A DNA stretch of 52,272 bases from NCBI GenBank assembly GCA_900770025.1, contig CAAGIW010000029.1:1-52272 (forward strand). The letters run 5' to 3'. The position numbers were made by a program, and so were the translations under genes. The notes beneath the pieces were generated by a model. The model made no database searches. It had not been told where the DNA came from and was given only the letters and a program-made list of their open reading frames with translations. This document shows positions 18,339 through 27,720 of the stretch, in pieces. Origin of the DNA: an uncultured Prevotella sp. GTDB taxonomy: Bacteria > Bacteroidota > Bacteroidia > Bacteroidales > Bacteroidaceae. The first letter of the stretch is position 1; every line of letters begins with the position of its first letter.

Positions 18339-18535
18339 TAACTTTGCATAGTTCAAGGTTACAAATCATCTGCCTATTCCACAAGGTGGAACCAAGGGCA
18401 TCCGCGCCGCAGATACGAGTAACAAGGATGGTCTTGATGCCGAAACGCCTGACTACCAACCTGAGTTGCAATAGCGAAACAAACCACACAGAGCACGCAA
18501 GTGCCTGAAAGAGAAATACTAACTAAAACAAGAAT
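18339..18535 (+). promoter_or_regulatory. Candidate proximal promoter and long leader of the FAS1/SusCD operon
   Basis: TAACTTTG at 18339-18346 is a -7 type box, leaving a leader of about 180 nt before the FAS1 start codon. The leader can fold: TTCCAC (18377-18382) faces GTGGAA (18386-18391), and GGCATC near 18398 can pair with GATGCC near 18436. The stretch TCCACAAGGTGGAA (18378-18391) also occurs at 12879-12892 after the first PL1 gene. A regulatory role for the leader is only an inference. Confidence 0.45.
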
Positions 18536-20899
18536 ATGAAAAGAACAACATTCGTAAGAAAAACAATTGGCATCCTTTTGTTTTCTTCTCTGCTGTCTTC
18601 TTGCTCCGATTTGGACGATTACTACGATTCGCCGAGTTGGATGGGCGGTTCCGTATATCAGGAACTGCAGGATGAAGGCAACTACAACATCTTCCTGAAA
18701 GGTGTTCAGTTATTAGGCTGGGAACCCGTGATGAACGGAAAGTCTATCGTCACCGTGATGGCTCCCGACGACAATGCCATGACCACCTATCTGCAAGAGC
18801 ACTACAACACCACCGACATCACTCAGGTGGAACTTGGGGAACTGAAGAAGCTGATTGGCTATCACATCCTTTACTACGCCTTCGACAAGAACAAACTCAT
18901 CAACTTCCGCCCATTGGAAGGCGACGGAGCCACCGATGAAGAGAAGGACATCAACGCCGGACTGTACTACAAGTTCCGCACCCGCAGTCAGGAACCCATC
19001 TCCACTGCCTATGACAAGACAAGACAGAAGGACGTGAAGGTGTATCACAACGAGCAGATGCTGCCTGTGTTCTCCTACAGAATGTTCCAGACCAAGGGCG
19101 TTGACGCAAAAGAGAACTACGAATATTTCTTCCCACAGACGGGATGGAAGGGCGACGGAGGCTTCAACGTGGCCAACGCAGCCGTTACGGAGTATGCCAA
19201 GATTGGGCGCAACGGATATATCTACAAGATAGACCGCGTGCTGAAACCCATGAACACCATCTATCAGGAACTGAAGGCCAAGGGCAACTTCACCCGCATT
19301 CTCAGCCTGTATGACAACAGCGAGTATTACGAGGCCGACGAGGAGATGACCCTCGAAACGGGCAGTGCCGACACCCTGTATCACCACTACCATAAGTTGC
19401 CGCTGGTGAACATCGACAGCGAATGGGGCAATGTGATGAGCTACAGCAGCGTATCTGCCTTGGCCAGCACCGCCTACTCCATCTTTGCCCCCACCGACGA
19501 GGCTTTCCAGAACTTCTTCAACAAATATTGGGGAGAGGGAGGCTACTCCAGCATCGAAGACATTGACTCTGTGACCATGCAGGAGCTGATGCGCAACTGC
19601 GTGTATCCCACCAGTATTGCCTTCCCGGGAGAAATCAAGAACGGCAAAATCAAGAACATCGACGATGAGGTGATCAGCTTCAATCCCGACGACGTGCCCG
19701 CGGAAAATCGCATGATTTGCTCCAACGGCGTGGTCTATGGATGCACAGAACTCACGCCTCCGGCCAAGTTCCGCGCAGTGACCGGTCCGGCCTTCCAATA
19801 CAAGGACTACACCAACTTCAACGAGATGCTCAGCGGATCGAACATGGCCTCCACGCTGATACAGGACGCCGTGAAGTATGTGATGCTCTACCCCACCAAC
19901 GAGCAGATGTATAACGCACAGGGCATCGAGCGCAAAGACGGCGTGCTGATTTCAAATGCAGCCCCCAAGGGCATGTCGAAGACCACAATGACCAACTATA
20001 TCCTGGCCCACGTGTCGAGCCCCATCGACGACGTGACCACCCTGCCCACGAGCGGAGTGAAGGTATTGCCCACCCTCTCTGACAGGAACAAGATATATAT
20101 ATATGTGAAAGACGGCAAGCTGACCAACAGCATCCAGCACAACAAGAGGCTGAAGTATGCCGCCAACACAGCCACCGACGACCAGATATGGGCACCCTTT
20201 GCACCCCTGAAATATTTGGGCGATGAAAACGGATGGTCGAACGGTAATGCCTACTCCTACGACAACCTGCTGCTGCCCGGAGACTATAGCACCGAACTGG
20301 AAACCAAGTTGGTGAGTCTGATGATTTCCAACAGAAACGATGCCACCACCGAGTTCTACGGATGGATCAACCTGCTGGGCAAGGCAGAACTGACCAACAA
20401 CAGCGCAGGCAAGATAACCTTTATGCTGGAAAACTGCCTGATGCTGATTCCCACCACGCAGGCATTGGAAAAGGCTATCGTGGAAAACCACATCCCGGGC
20501 GTGCAAGCTGAAGCAACAGCCACCGTGGGCAGCGACACCTTCTTCGACAACATCACCATCACAGACAGCGAAGCACTCACCAACTACGTGAAGAACTACT
20601 TCGTGCCTCTGACCACTGCCAGCATCAACGAATATCCCTACGTGGGCTGGGGTGAGGACACCAAGGCCACCAGCGACAAGGGTTTGATCACCTATCGCCA
20701 GACAGTGGATTTTGCCACCGGCGACGTTACCGCATCCAAGATCAACATCTATGACAAGGACGGCGCACTCAGTGTAACACTGACCGACTATATTACAGGC
20801 AAAGAAGGAGACCCCGTGAAGGTCTATGGCGGTTACGACTATCTGCCCTTTATCTTTGAAGATGGTCCGGCACAACTGTTAGAAGATGTGTTTAAGTAA
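18536..20899 (+). CDS. Surface lipoprotein with FAS1 (fasciclin) domains
   Basis: 787 residues. Lipoprotein signal peptide with lipobox LSSC (Cys23), followed by SDLDDYYD, an acidic stretch of the kind that directs Bacteroidota lipoproteins to the cell surface. At least three fasciclin-like units can be picked out: one around residues 40-120 (YQELQDEGNYNIFLKGV, VMAPDDNAM), one around 245-330 (YQELKAKGNFTRIL, SIFAPTDEAFQNFF) and one around 420-500 (FNEMLSGSNMASTL, MLYPTNEQMY), with a possible fourth near the C-terminus (MLIPTTQALEKAI). No catalytic motif is seen. It leads the import operon, 21 bp before susC, a position usual for surface glycan-binding proteins, so a pectin-binding role is likely but unproven. 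Confidence 0.85.
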   Translation: MKRTTFVRKTIGILLFSSLLSSCSDLDDYYDSPSWMGGSVYQELQDEGNYNIFLKGVQLLGWEPVMNGKSIVTVMAPDDNAMTTYLQEHYNTTDITQVELGELKKLIGYHILYYAFDKNKLINFRPLEGDGATDEEKDINAGLYYKFRTRSQEPISTAYDKTRQKDVKVYHNEQMLPVFSYRMFQTKGVDAKENYEYFFPQTGWKGDGGFNVANAAVTEYAKIGRNGYIYKIDRVLKPMNTIYQELKAKGNFTRILSLYDNSEYYEADEEMTLETGSADTLYHHYHKLPLVNIDSEWGNVMSYSSVSALASTAYSIFAPTDEAFQNFFNKYWGEGGYSSIEDIDSVTMQELMRNCVYPTSIAFPGEIKNGKIKNIDDEVISFNPDDVPAENRMICSNGVVYGCTELTPPAKFRAVTGPAFQYKDYTNFNEMLSGSNMASTLIQDAVKYVMLYPTNEQMYNAQGIERKDGVLISNAAPKGMSKTTMTNYILAHVSSPIDDVTTLPTSGVKVLPTLSDRNKIYIYVKDGKLTNSIQHNKRLKYAANTATDDQIWAPFAPLKYLGDENGWSNGNAYSYDNLLLPGDYSTELETKLVSLMISNRNDATTEFYGWINLLGKAELTNNSAGKITFMLENCLMLIPTTQALEKAIVENHIPGVQAEATATVGSDTFFDNITITDSEALTNYVKNYFVPLTTASINEYPYVGWGEDTKATSDKGLITYRQTVDFATGDVTASKINIYDKDGALSVTLTDYITGKEGDPVKVYGGYDYLPFIFEDGPAQLLEDVFK

Positions 20900-20920
20900 A
20901 AACCTAAGATATATACTGAA

Positions 20921-23900
20921 ATGGAGAAGATTAAAAATATAATGATTGCACTGCTGCTGTGCCTCACCACACAAGTCATGGCGCAGAAGACAGTGAGCGG
21001 AACGGTGACCGAAGACTTCGGAGGGCAGGCAGAGCCTTGTATCGGAGTGAACGTAACGTTCCAGAATGCACAGAAACGTATCATCGCCGGTGTGGTGACC
21101 GACTTCAACGGCAACTACTCTCTCAAGGTGCCTACCAACGAGAAGGGCCAGCTCACCTTGGTGTTCTCGTACATCGGAATGAAGACCAAGTCGTTCAAAT
21201 ATACCGGCCAGACCACGCTGAACGTGAAGATGGAGAGCGGCGCCACCCAGATTAAGGAGGTGACTGTGAAAGGAAAGAGAGGCAGCCGCAACGAAATGGG
21301 TGTGACCGACCGTCAGATGTCGTTCGCCACCCAGAAGATCAACATGGACGACATTACCGCCGTGCAGCCTGTCACCTCTATCGAGGAGGCGCTGCAGGGA
21401 CAACTTGGTGGTGTGGATATCGTGGCTGCCGGTGACCCGGGTGCCAAGAGCAACATCCGCATCCGTGGTACAGCCACACTGAACAGCAATGCCGACCCGC
21501 TCATCGTGATCAACGGTGTGCCCTACTCTACCGACATCGACGACTCGTTCGACTTCAATACCGCCAACCAGGAAGACTTTGCACAGATGCTGTCGCTCAA
21601 CCCCAACGACATCGAGAGCATCGAAGTGCTCAAGGATGCGGCCTCTACCGCCGTTTATGGTACGGCAGGAGCCAACGGTGTGCTGCTCATCACCACCAAG
21701 AAGGGTGCCATGGGCAAGACACGTTTCTCGTTCTCCACGAAGAACTCCTACAAGATTGAGCCCAAGTCGATGCCCATGCTGAGTGGTAACGACTACGTGG
21801 CCTACATGCAGGATGCCATCTGGAACTCGGCCAACGCACAGGGATTGAACAGATCGGGCGGACTGCTGCAATACCTGTTCGACCAACCTGAAATCGGCTA
21901 TTCGCCCGACTGGCGCTATTTCGACGAATACAACCAGGATGAGGATTGGCTCTCATACCTCACAAAGAACGCCTTCACCACCGATAACAGTTTCTCCATG
22001 TCGGGCGGAGGAGAGAAAGCCACCTACAGATACTCGCTCTCTTACCTGAATGAGGGGGGTACCACTGTGGGCACAGGACTGACCCGCCTGAACACCAGCC
22101 TGAACGTGGGTTACCGTTTCTCCGAGAAATTCGTGGTGGAAGCAGAATACACCTACTCCGACTCCAAGAAAAAGGCACCCTGGACAGACAAACTGCGTGC
22201 AGAGGCCATGCGCAAGATGCCCAACAAGAGCCCCTACTACATCGATGATGCCACAGGCGGCATGACCGACATATACTTCACACGTCAGGAGGATGACTTC
22301 CAAGGCGCGTTCAATGGAAGCAGCGCCAACTTCCATCCCCTCATCATGGCAGAGGACAGCTACAACAACCTGCGCACACGCGAACAGAAGATGACCGTGA
22401 GGGCACGCATCTATCCCACCACACACCTGCAGGTGAACGGATATGTGTCTATGAAATACAAGACCCAGCGCACAGAGTCGTTCCTGCCACAGGGAGCCAC
22501 GGGAATCAGCGCAGGAAGTACCAACACCTATTCCATCGGCGGTGTGATCTATCCTGCCAACATCTTTGCCAACCGCGCAGAGAACAACTATTCCAACAAC
22601 TTCTCGCTGCAAAGCGAAATCAAGGCCATGTACAACAATGAATGGAACGACAAGATGCACCAGCTCACCGCCACCGCACTGTGGCGCACCTCGCAGAGCC
22701 GCAGTTCAAGTTCTGCAGCCGTGAGATACAACGTGGGTTCATCCTCATTGGCCGACCCAGCATCGGGCACAGGTGCCTTGCTGTCGCAGGGTTCAGGCAT
22801 CTCCGAAGTACGCAAGTTGTCGGGAATCGGAAGTATCGTATATACCTTCATGGACAGATATACCATCAACGGAACGCTGAACTATGAAGGAAACTCCAGC
22901 ATCGGCAGAGACAACCGCTGGGGCCTGTTCCCCGCAGTGGGTGTGTCATGGCAGTTTGCCGATGAGCCCTTCATGGCATGGTCGAAGAAAGTGCTGTCGG
23001 AACTGAAGTTCCGTGTGAGCTACGGTGAGAGCGGAAACACCCCGAGTGGCACCTCTCCCTACGTGGGAACCTATGTGTCGCAGGGCTCCTATATGGATGG
23101 CAACGCCGTAACGGCACAGTCCATGCAGCTGAACAAGCTGAAATGGGAGCGTTCGGCAGAATGGAACATCGGTCTTGACTTCAATCTCTGGGACGGAGTA
23201 CTCACCGGTTCGTTCGACTATTATAACAAGAAGACCACCGACCTGTTGCAGAAGAAGTATTACATCCCCTCATACACAGGTTTTGCCAACAACTACCTGG
23301 CCTATTACAACGCAGGTGCTCTGCGCAACAAGGGTGTGGAATTCAGGGCCGACTGGCTCGCCTTGAAGACCAAGGACTGGCAGTTGAAAGTGAACTTCAA
23401 CATCAGCCGCAACGAGAACGAGATTATCGAGATGCCCGGTTACAGCGAGGAGAACTACTCTGCCAAGAACGGTGAGTATGCCACCCGCATCGTGTCGGGA
23501 ACATCCGTGGGTTCTTTCTTCGGCTACCGCTACCTCGGCGTGTATCAGAACACAGAAGACACCTATGCCAAGGATGCTGACGGCAACATCATGTACGACC
23601 TCCAGAGCAAGCCCATCGTCATGTCTAATCTTGACAAGCAGTGCTATCCGGGCGATGCCAAGTACGAGGACATCAACAAAGACGGCAAGATTGACAAGAA
23701 CGACATCGTGTATCTCGGCAACTGCAACCCCATGCTCAGTGGTGGTGGCGGCTTCAACCTGAGATGGAAGGACTGGAGCGTGACAGTGTTCATGCACTAC
23801 CGCTTGGGACAGAAGATTGTGAACCAGGCACGTATGAATGCAGAAGCCATGTATAATAGAGACAACCAATCTACCGCAGTGCTGCGCCGCTGGCGTAACG

Positions 23901-24223
23901 AGGGTGACGACACCGACATTCCACGTGCCCTCTACAACTATGGCTACAACTATTTGGGAAGCGACCGCTTTGTGGAGGACTGCTCGTTCCTCCGTCTCAA
24001 GACCCTGTCTTTGAGCTACAACCTGCCCAAGGAGTTCTGCAAGCACATCGGTCTGACCTCGGCCAACGTGTTCATCACTGGCTATGACCTGTTCACCATC
24101 ACCAACTACAAGGGACAAGACCCCGAGGTGAACCTGCCTTCCAAGGTGACCGACCTGGCTGTAGATAACTCACAGACACCACGTAGCCGCCGTTTCTCAA
24201 TGGGAGTAACCGTGAACTTCTAA
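20921..24223 (+). CDS. susC: SusC-like TonB-dependent outer-membrane transporter (first pair)
   Basis: 1100 residues. Signal peptide ending QVMA/Q; an N-terminal carboxypeptidase-regulatory-like domain (about 24-105, SGTVTEDFGG to FSYIGMKTK); then a plug domain with EALQGQLGGVDIV, IRIRGTATLNSNADPLIVIN and IEVLKDAASTAVYGTAGANG; the remaining 850 or so residues form the beta-barrel, ending in Phe as usual for barrel assembly. It would import oligogalacturonides across the outer membrane using TonB energy. It pairs with the SusD 39 bp downstream. The gene symbol is the family name; it is not the starch transporter. Confidence 0.93.
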   Translation: MEKIKNIMIALLLCLTTQVMAQKTVSGTVTEDFGGQAEPCIGVNVTFQNAQKRIIAGVVTDFNGNYSLKVPTNEKGQLTLVFSYIGMKTKSFKYTGQTTLNVKMESGATQIKEVTVKGKRGSRNEMGVTDRQMSFATQKINMDDITAVQPVTSIEEALQGQLGGVDIVAAGDPGAKSNIRIRGTATLNSNADPLIVINGVPYSTDIDDSFDFNTANQEDFAQMLSLNPNDIESIEVLKDAASTAVYGTAGANGVLLITTKKGAMGKTRFSFSTKNSYKIEPKSMPMLSGNDYVAYMQDAIWNSANAQGLNRSGGLLQYLFDQPEIGYSPDWRYFDEYNQDEDWLSYLTKNAFTTDNSFSMSGGGEKATYRYSLSYLNEGGTTVGTGLTRLNTSLNVGYRFSEKFVVEAEYTYSDSKKKAPWTDKLRAEAMRKMPNKSPYYIDDATGGMTDIYFTRQEDDFQGAFNGSSANFHPLIMAEDSYNNLRTREQKMTVRARIYPTTHLQVNGYVSMKYKTQRTESFLPQGATGISAGSTNTYSIGGVIYPANIFANRAENNYSNNFSLQSEIKAMYNNEWNDKMHQLTATALWRTSQSRSSSSAAVRYNVGSSSLADPASGTGALLSQGSGISEVRKLSGIGSIVYTFMDRYTINGTLNYEGNSSIGRDNRWGLFPAVGVSWQFADEPFMAWSKKVLSELKFRVSYGESGNTPSGTSPYVGTYVSQGSYMDGNAVTAQSMQLNKLKWERSAEWNIGLDFNLWDGVLTGSFDYYNKKTTDLLQKKYYIPSYTGFANNYLAYYNAGALRNKGVEFRADWLALKTKDWQLKVNFNISRNENEIIEMPGYSEENYSAKNGEYATRIVSGTSVGSFFGYRYLGVYQNTEDTYAKDADGNIMYDLQSKPIVMSNLDKQCYPGDAKYEDINKDGKIDKNDIVYLGNCNPMLSGGGGFNLRWKDWSVTVFMHYRLGQKIVNQARMNAEAMYNRDNQSTAVLRRWRNEGDDTDIPRALYNYGYNYLGSDRFVEDCSFLRLKTLSLSYNLPKEFCKHIGLTSANVFITGYDLFTITNYKGQDPEVNLPSKVTDLAVDNSQTPRSRRFSMGVTVNF

Positions 24224-24262
24224 TCGTGGCAGCCACGCAAATACGAACCTATTTAGAAAGAA

Positions 24263-25852
24263 TTGAAACGTATGAAAAATATAAAGACAATCCTTATAAC
24301 AGCCGCGGCTGCACTGACCTTTGCATCGTGCAACGACTATTTGGACATCAATCCCGAGAACTCACTGCCCACAGACAAGATGTGGAGCAACAAGAGCGAT
24401 GTGGAGTCGGCACTCTTTTCAGGCTATTACAACCTGCGTGAGGCCATCACCACCCACCTGCTCCCACTCGGAGAGTTAAGGGCGGGATGTATCTACAGAA
24501 ACTCCAACAGCGACTTGGAGAAGTTCCAGCTCAAATCCACCTCCGGCACTTTCACCGACTGGAAGGTGTTCTACAAGATTATTGCCGATGCCAACGGCGT
24601 CATTAAGAACGTGAGAAAGGCACAGGGCAATGATGAAACCTATCGTGAATCAGAGGTAAACTCACATCTGTGTGAAGCTTATTTCTTGAGAGCCCTCTCC
24701 TATTTCTATATTGTAAAGAACTGGAGAGATGCTCCGTTGCTCACCGAACCTTTTGAGACCGACGAGGCAAACTACTATGTGGAGAAGAGCAGCGAGGAAG
24801 CCATCATGGCACAAATCAAGCAAGACCTGAACACAGCCATCTCGCTTGGTGCCGCCAAAACCAGTTTCGACACCACATGGGAGACCAAGGGACGCGCCAC
24901 CGTGTGGGCTCTCTATGCGCTGATGTCGGACGTGTGTCTGTGGAACCACGACTACGACGAGGCCATCAAGTATGCCGACATGCTGCTGCAAAGCAAGTCT
25001 GACGAGGCTCCGTCATTCATCGAGACTGCCAACCACGGAAGCTGGTTTGCCATATTCAATCCGGGCAACAGCAAGGAATCCATCTTCGAGTTGCAGTATT
25101 CTGCACTGAAGAACAATGGTACAGCGTTGCAGACCAACACCCTGCCCTACCTGTTCCCTGCCACAAGACCCACCTCTGTCATCTACAACTATTACATGCT
25201 CAGTTCAGCATTGCTGCGCCAGATAGACTCTGATGCCAACAACATCGGCCTGCGCTACAATGAGGATCCCGACATGTTCGTGCGCACACGCTGGGGCACA
25301 ACCAATGCACTGCCCAACAGCGGCACTCCAGCCTTTATCTGGAAATACATTGGAGGAAGCACCACCTCTGAGCCGAGAACATCCAGCAACTACGATCCCA
25401 ACTTCATCATCTACCGTGTGAGCGAGGTGATGCTCATCAAGGCCGAGGCCCTGCTGATGCGTGAGATGGGAAACAATGCTGGCGACAACGAGCAGGTATT
25501 GGAGATCCTCAATAAGATAAGAAAGCGCACCAACCTGCAGGAACTGAATCTCACCTCCTCTTCCACCCTTACCGAGCTGGTGGATGCACTGCTCTATGAG
25601 CGCATCATGGAGTTTGTGGCAGAGGGCAAGGCATGGTACGATCTGCTGCGCATGGGACGCTATACCGACCCAGAGGGGAACATCGACTTCGTTCAAGACG
25701 TGTTCATTACCAACGTGCAGAAGTACAACGCCATCGCAGGTGGAAGCAAGATCAAGTCAACCCTGCTTGACAAGAACGCATGGTATCTGCCCATCAACGA
25801 GACAGAAATCACGCGCAATCCGCTGTTAGTCCAGAATCCATATTACGAATAA
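24263..25852 (+). CDS. susD: SusD-like surface glycan-binding lipoprotein (first pair)
   Basis: 529 residues of the RagB/SusD family. Signal peptide with lipobox FASC, mature start CNDYLDINPENSLP as in typical SusD proteins. The family ending, TRNPLLVQNPYYE, is present, as are the TPR-like helices (SHLCEAYFLRALSYFYIVKNW). It caps the upstream SusC and presents glycan to it. Met4 (24272) is an alternative start. The 16-bp gap to the next FAS1 gene implies co-transcription. Confidence 0.93.
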   Translation: MKRMKNIKTILITAAAALTFASCNDYLDINPENSLPTDKMWSNKSDVESALFSGYYNLREAITTHLLPLGELRAGCIYRNSNSDLEKFQLKSTSGTFTDWKVFYKIIADANGVIKNVRKAQGNDETYRESEVNSHLCEAYFLRALSYFYIVKNWRDAPLLTEPFETDEANYYVEKSSEEAIMAQIKQDLNTAISLGAAKTSFDTTWETKGRATVWALYALMSDVCLWNHDYDEAIKYADMLLQSKSDEAPSFIETANHGSWFAIFNPGNSKESIFELQYSALKNNGTALQTNTLPYLFPATRPTSVIYNYYMLSSALLRQIDSDANNIGLRYNEDPDMFVRTRWGTTNALPNSGTPAFIWKYIGGSTTSEPRTSSNYDPNFIIYRVSEVMLIKAEALLMREMGNNAGDNEQVLEILNKIRKRTNLQELNLTSSSTLTELVDALLYERIMEFVAEGKAWYDLLRMGRYTDPEGNIDFVQDVFITNVQKYNAIAGGSKIKSTLLDKNAWYLPINETEITRNPLLVQNPYYE

Positions 25853-25868
25853 AACACACACGAAGAAT

Positions 25869-27698
25869 ATGAAAAAACTATTTATCTGCATAATTGCCGC
25901 CGTAGCACTGGTGGCATGCGACGATCCCAACGAGGGTAGTTTGTTTGTGCAGCCTACCACGGTGGAATCGGAAATGACCATGACCACCTTCATGGAGAAG
26001 TCTCCCGAGACTTATTCACTATGGATAGAGTTGCTGAAGCATGCCAACTTCTACAATGCGATGAAGGACGCCAACGCCAACGCCACGGCATTCTGTCCCA
26101 ACAATGAAGCCATGCAGAGATTCCTGCAGAGCAGAGGTGTATCGTCTGTGCAGGAATTGGATGTGGAATATGCACGCCAAGTGGTGAAGTCGCACATCAT
26201 CGACTGGCAGACAGACTCAAGGATTATTACCGACTCTTCATTGGTAATCTATGCCCGCAACTACCAGGATCTTCCTGCCAAGAACCTCTATGAGCAGGAT
26301 TTGTCGCTCAGCTTCGGTTATCAGAATACGGATGTGGATGATGAGTTCCGCACCGACGAATATCTGAGCACCGACAGTATCTTCATCAACAATCAGGCCA
26401 AGTTGGCACGTTTCACTGGTTCGTCATGTGCCAACGGCGACATCTACGTGATGAACGATGTGATACTTCCCAATGTGGAGAACATCGTGCAGAAGTTGGA
26501 AGTGCTTTCCGGTACGGACAATACCTTCAAACTCTTTGCCGAAGCCATCAAGTCTGATGCAGAGGTTTACAAGATGGCCACACAGATTTCTGACACTATC
26601 ACCGGTGAGGGTGGTGTGCAGGTGGTGCGCAAATACACCTATACCTGCTTTGCAGTGCCCGATCACGTGTTTGCCAAGGAAGGCATCAACTCTGTGGAAG
26701 ACCTGAAGACCTGGTTGGTGAACAACAGCAACGGCGAGGAGACAGATGGATCACAGGCCCTGAACCACTATCTGAAGTATCATTTCCTTTCCACCGAGCG
26801 CAAGATAAGCGAAGTGTTCAACTTCATCAATCCCGAAGATCCCGAAGAGAAACAAATTGTATCTACTCAGTTCGATGGTCAGGCTTTCATTGCCAACATG
26901 CTCGGTCAGAAACGAATTATCAACGAACAGTGTCAGGTGTTGCGCAGCGACATCAAGGCAAGCAACGGCATGATACACAAAATCGGAGGCTTGATGCCTG
27001 TTTATCATCCAGCACCTCTCACCGTGAGATGGGACTTCTTGAACAGCAGCGACATCATCGCATGGGTGAACACATACTCAGCCGGCAACAAGTTAGGCAA
27101 TATCTTCACCTCGCCCATGACCAGCACCGCACAACAGATAGACTTGAGCGACGAATACATGGAGGGAGAGAACGGTGTGATTACCTCATTCACCTATAAA
27201 TATAATGAATCCAAGGCAAGCAGCAAGAACTACCGCCGAGTAGGATTTATGAAGGAGAAATATAAGACCATCCCCAAGAAAGACGAGAACACACCCGAAC
27301 ATGGTGCCTATCTGAACAACTACTTGGTGCTCAATTTGGGCTTTGCAGGCTGGATAGACTTCATCACTCCCACCATCATTGCCGGCAAGTACAAGGTGGT
27401 GCTGCACTACATCAAAGACCCTGCACTGAGCACACTCTACACCAGCGGTACACTCACGCAATTCAACCTGGACGACATAGCCAACCAAAAGATGGCTTAC
27501 TTGTATCGTGGAGAGAAGGGTAACACCATTGACCTGATGTATCAGTCCATCGAAGAAACCCTGTGGAACGAAGTGGTATTCGACAAGTCTGAACCCCATC
27601 ACTTCAAGATTACCATTCGAGATATGAATGCCAAGAACTCCTCCACCTACCACCTGCGCTTGGACTATGTGGAGTTCATCCCCATAAAAGAAGACTAA
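25869..27698 (+). CDS. FAS1-domain lipoprotein 2
   Basis: 609 residues. Lipobox LVAC near residue 16, followed by DDPNEG, an acidic surface-export type sequence. A first fasciclin unit lies around residues 35-205 (WIELLKHANFYNAM, TAFCPNNEAMQRFL, ARQVVKSHIID) and a second around 205-385 (NTFKLFAEAIKSDAEVYKM, CFAVPDHVFAKEGI, LNHYLKYHF). The last 220 residues are beta-rich with no motif I recognise and could be a carbohydrate-binding module. It lies between susD and another FAS1 gene, with 16-bp and 22-bp gaps, so it very probably belongs to the same surface complex. Confidence 0.82.
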   Translation: MKKLFICIIAAVALVACDDPNEGSLFVQPTTVESEMTMTTFMEKSPETYSLWIELLKHANFYNAMKDANANATAFCPNNEAMQRFLQSRGVSSVQELDVEYARQVVKSHIIDWQTDSRIITDSSLVIYARNYQDLPAKNLYEQDLSLSFGYQNTDVDDEFRTDEYLSTDSIFINNQAKLARFTGSSCANGDIYVMNDVILPNVENIVQKLEVLSGTDNTFKLFAEAIKSDAEVYKMATQISDTITGEGGVQVVRKYTYTCFAVPDHVFAKEGINSVEDLKTWLVNNSNGEETDGSQALNHYLKYHFLSTERKISEVFNFINPEDPEEKQIVSTQFDGQAFIANMLGQKRIINEQCQVLRSDIKASNGMIHKIGGLMPVYHPAPLTVRWDFLNSSDIIAWVNTYSAGNKLGNIFTSPMTSTAQQIDLSDEYMEGENGVITSFTYKYNESKASSKNYRRVGFMKEKYKTIPKKDENTPEHGAYLNNYLVLNLGFAGWIDFITPTIIAGKYKVVLHYIKDPALSTLYTSGTLTQFNLDDIANQKMAYLYRGEKGNTIDLMYQSIEETLWNEVVFDKSEPHHFKITIRDMNAKNSSTYHLRLDYVEFIPIKED

Positions 27699-27720
27699 CA
27701 AGCAGACAACTCTAAAAACA

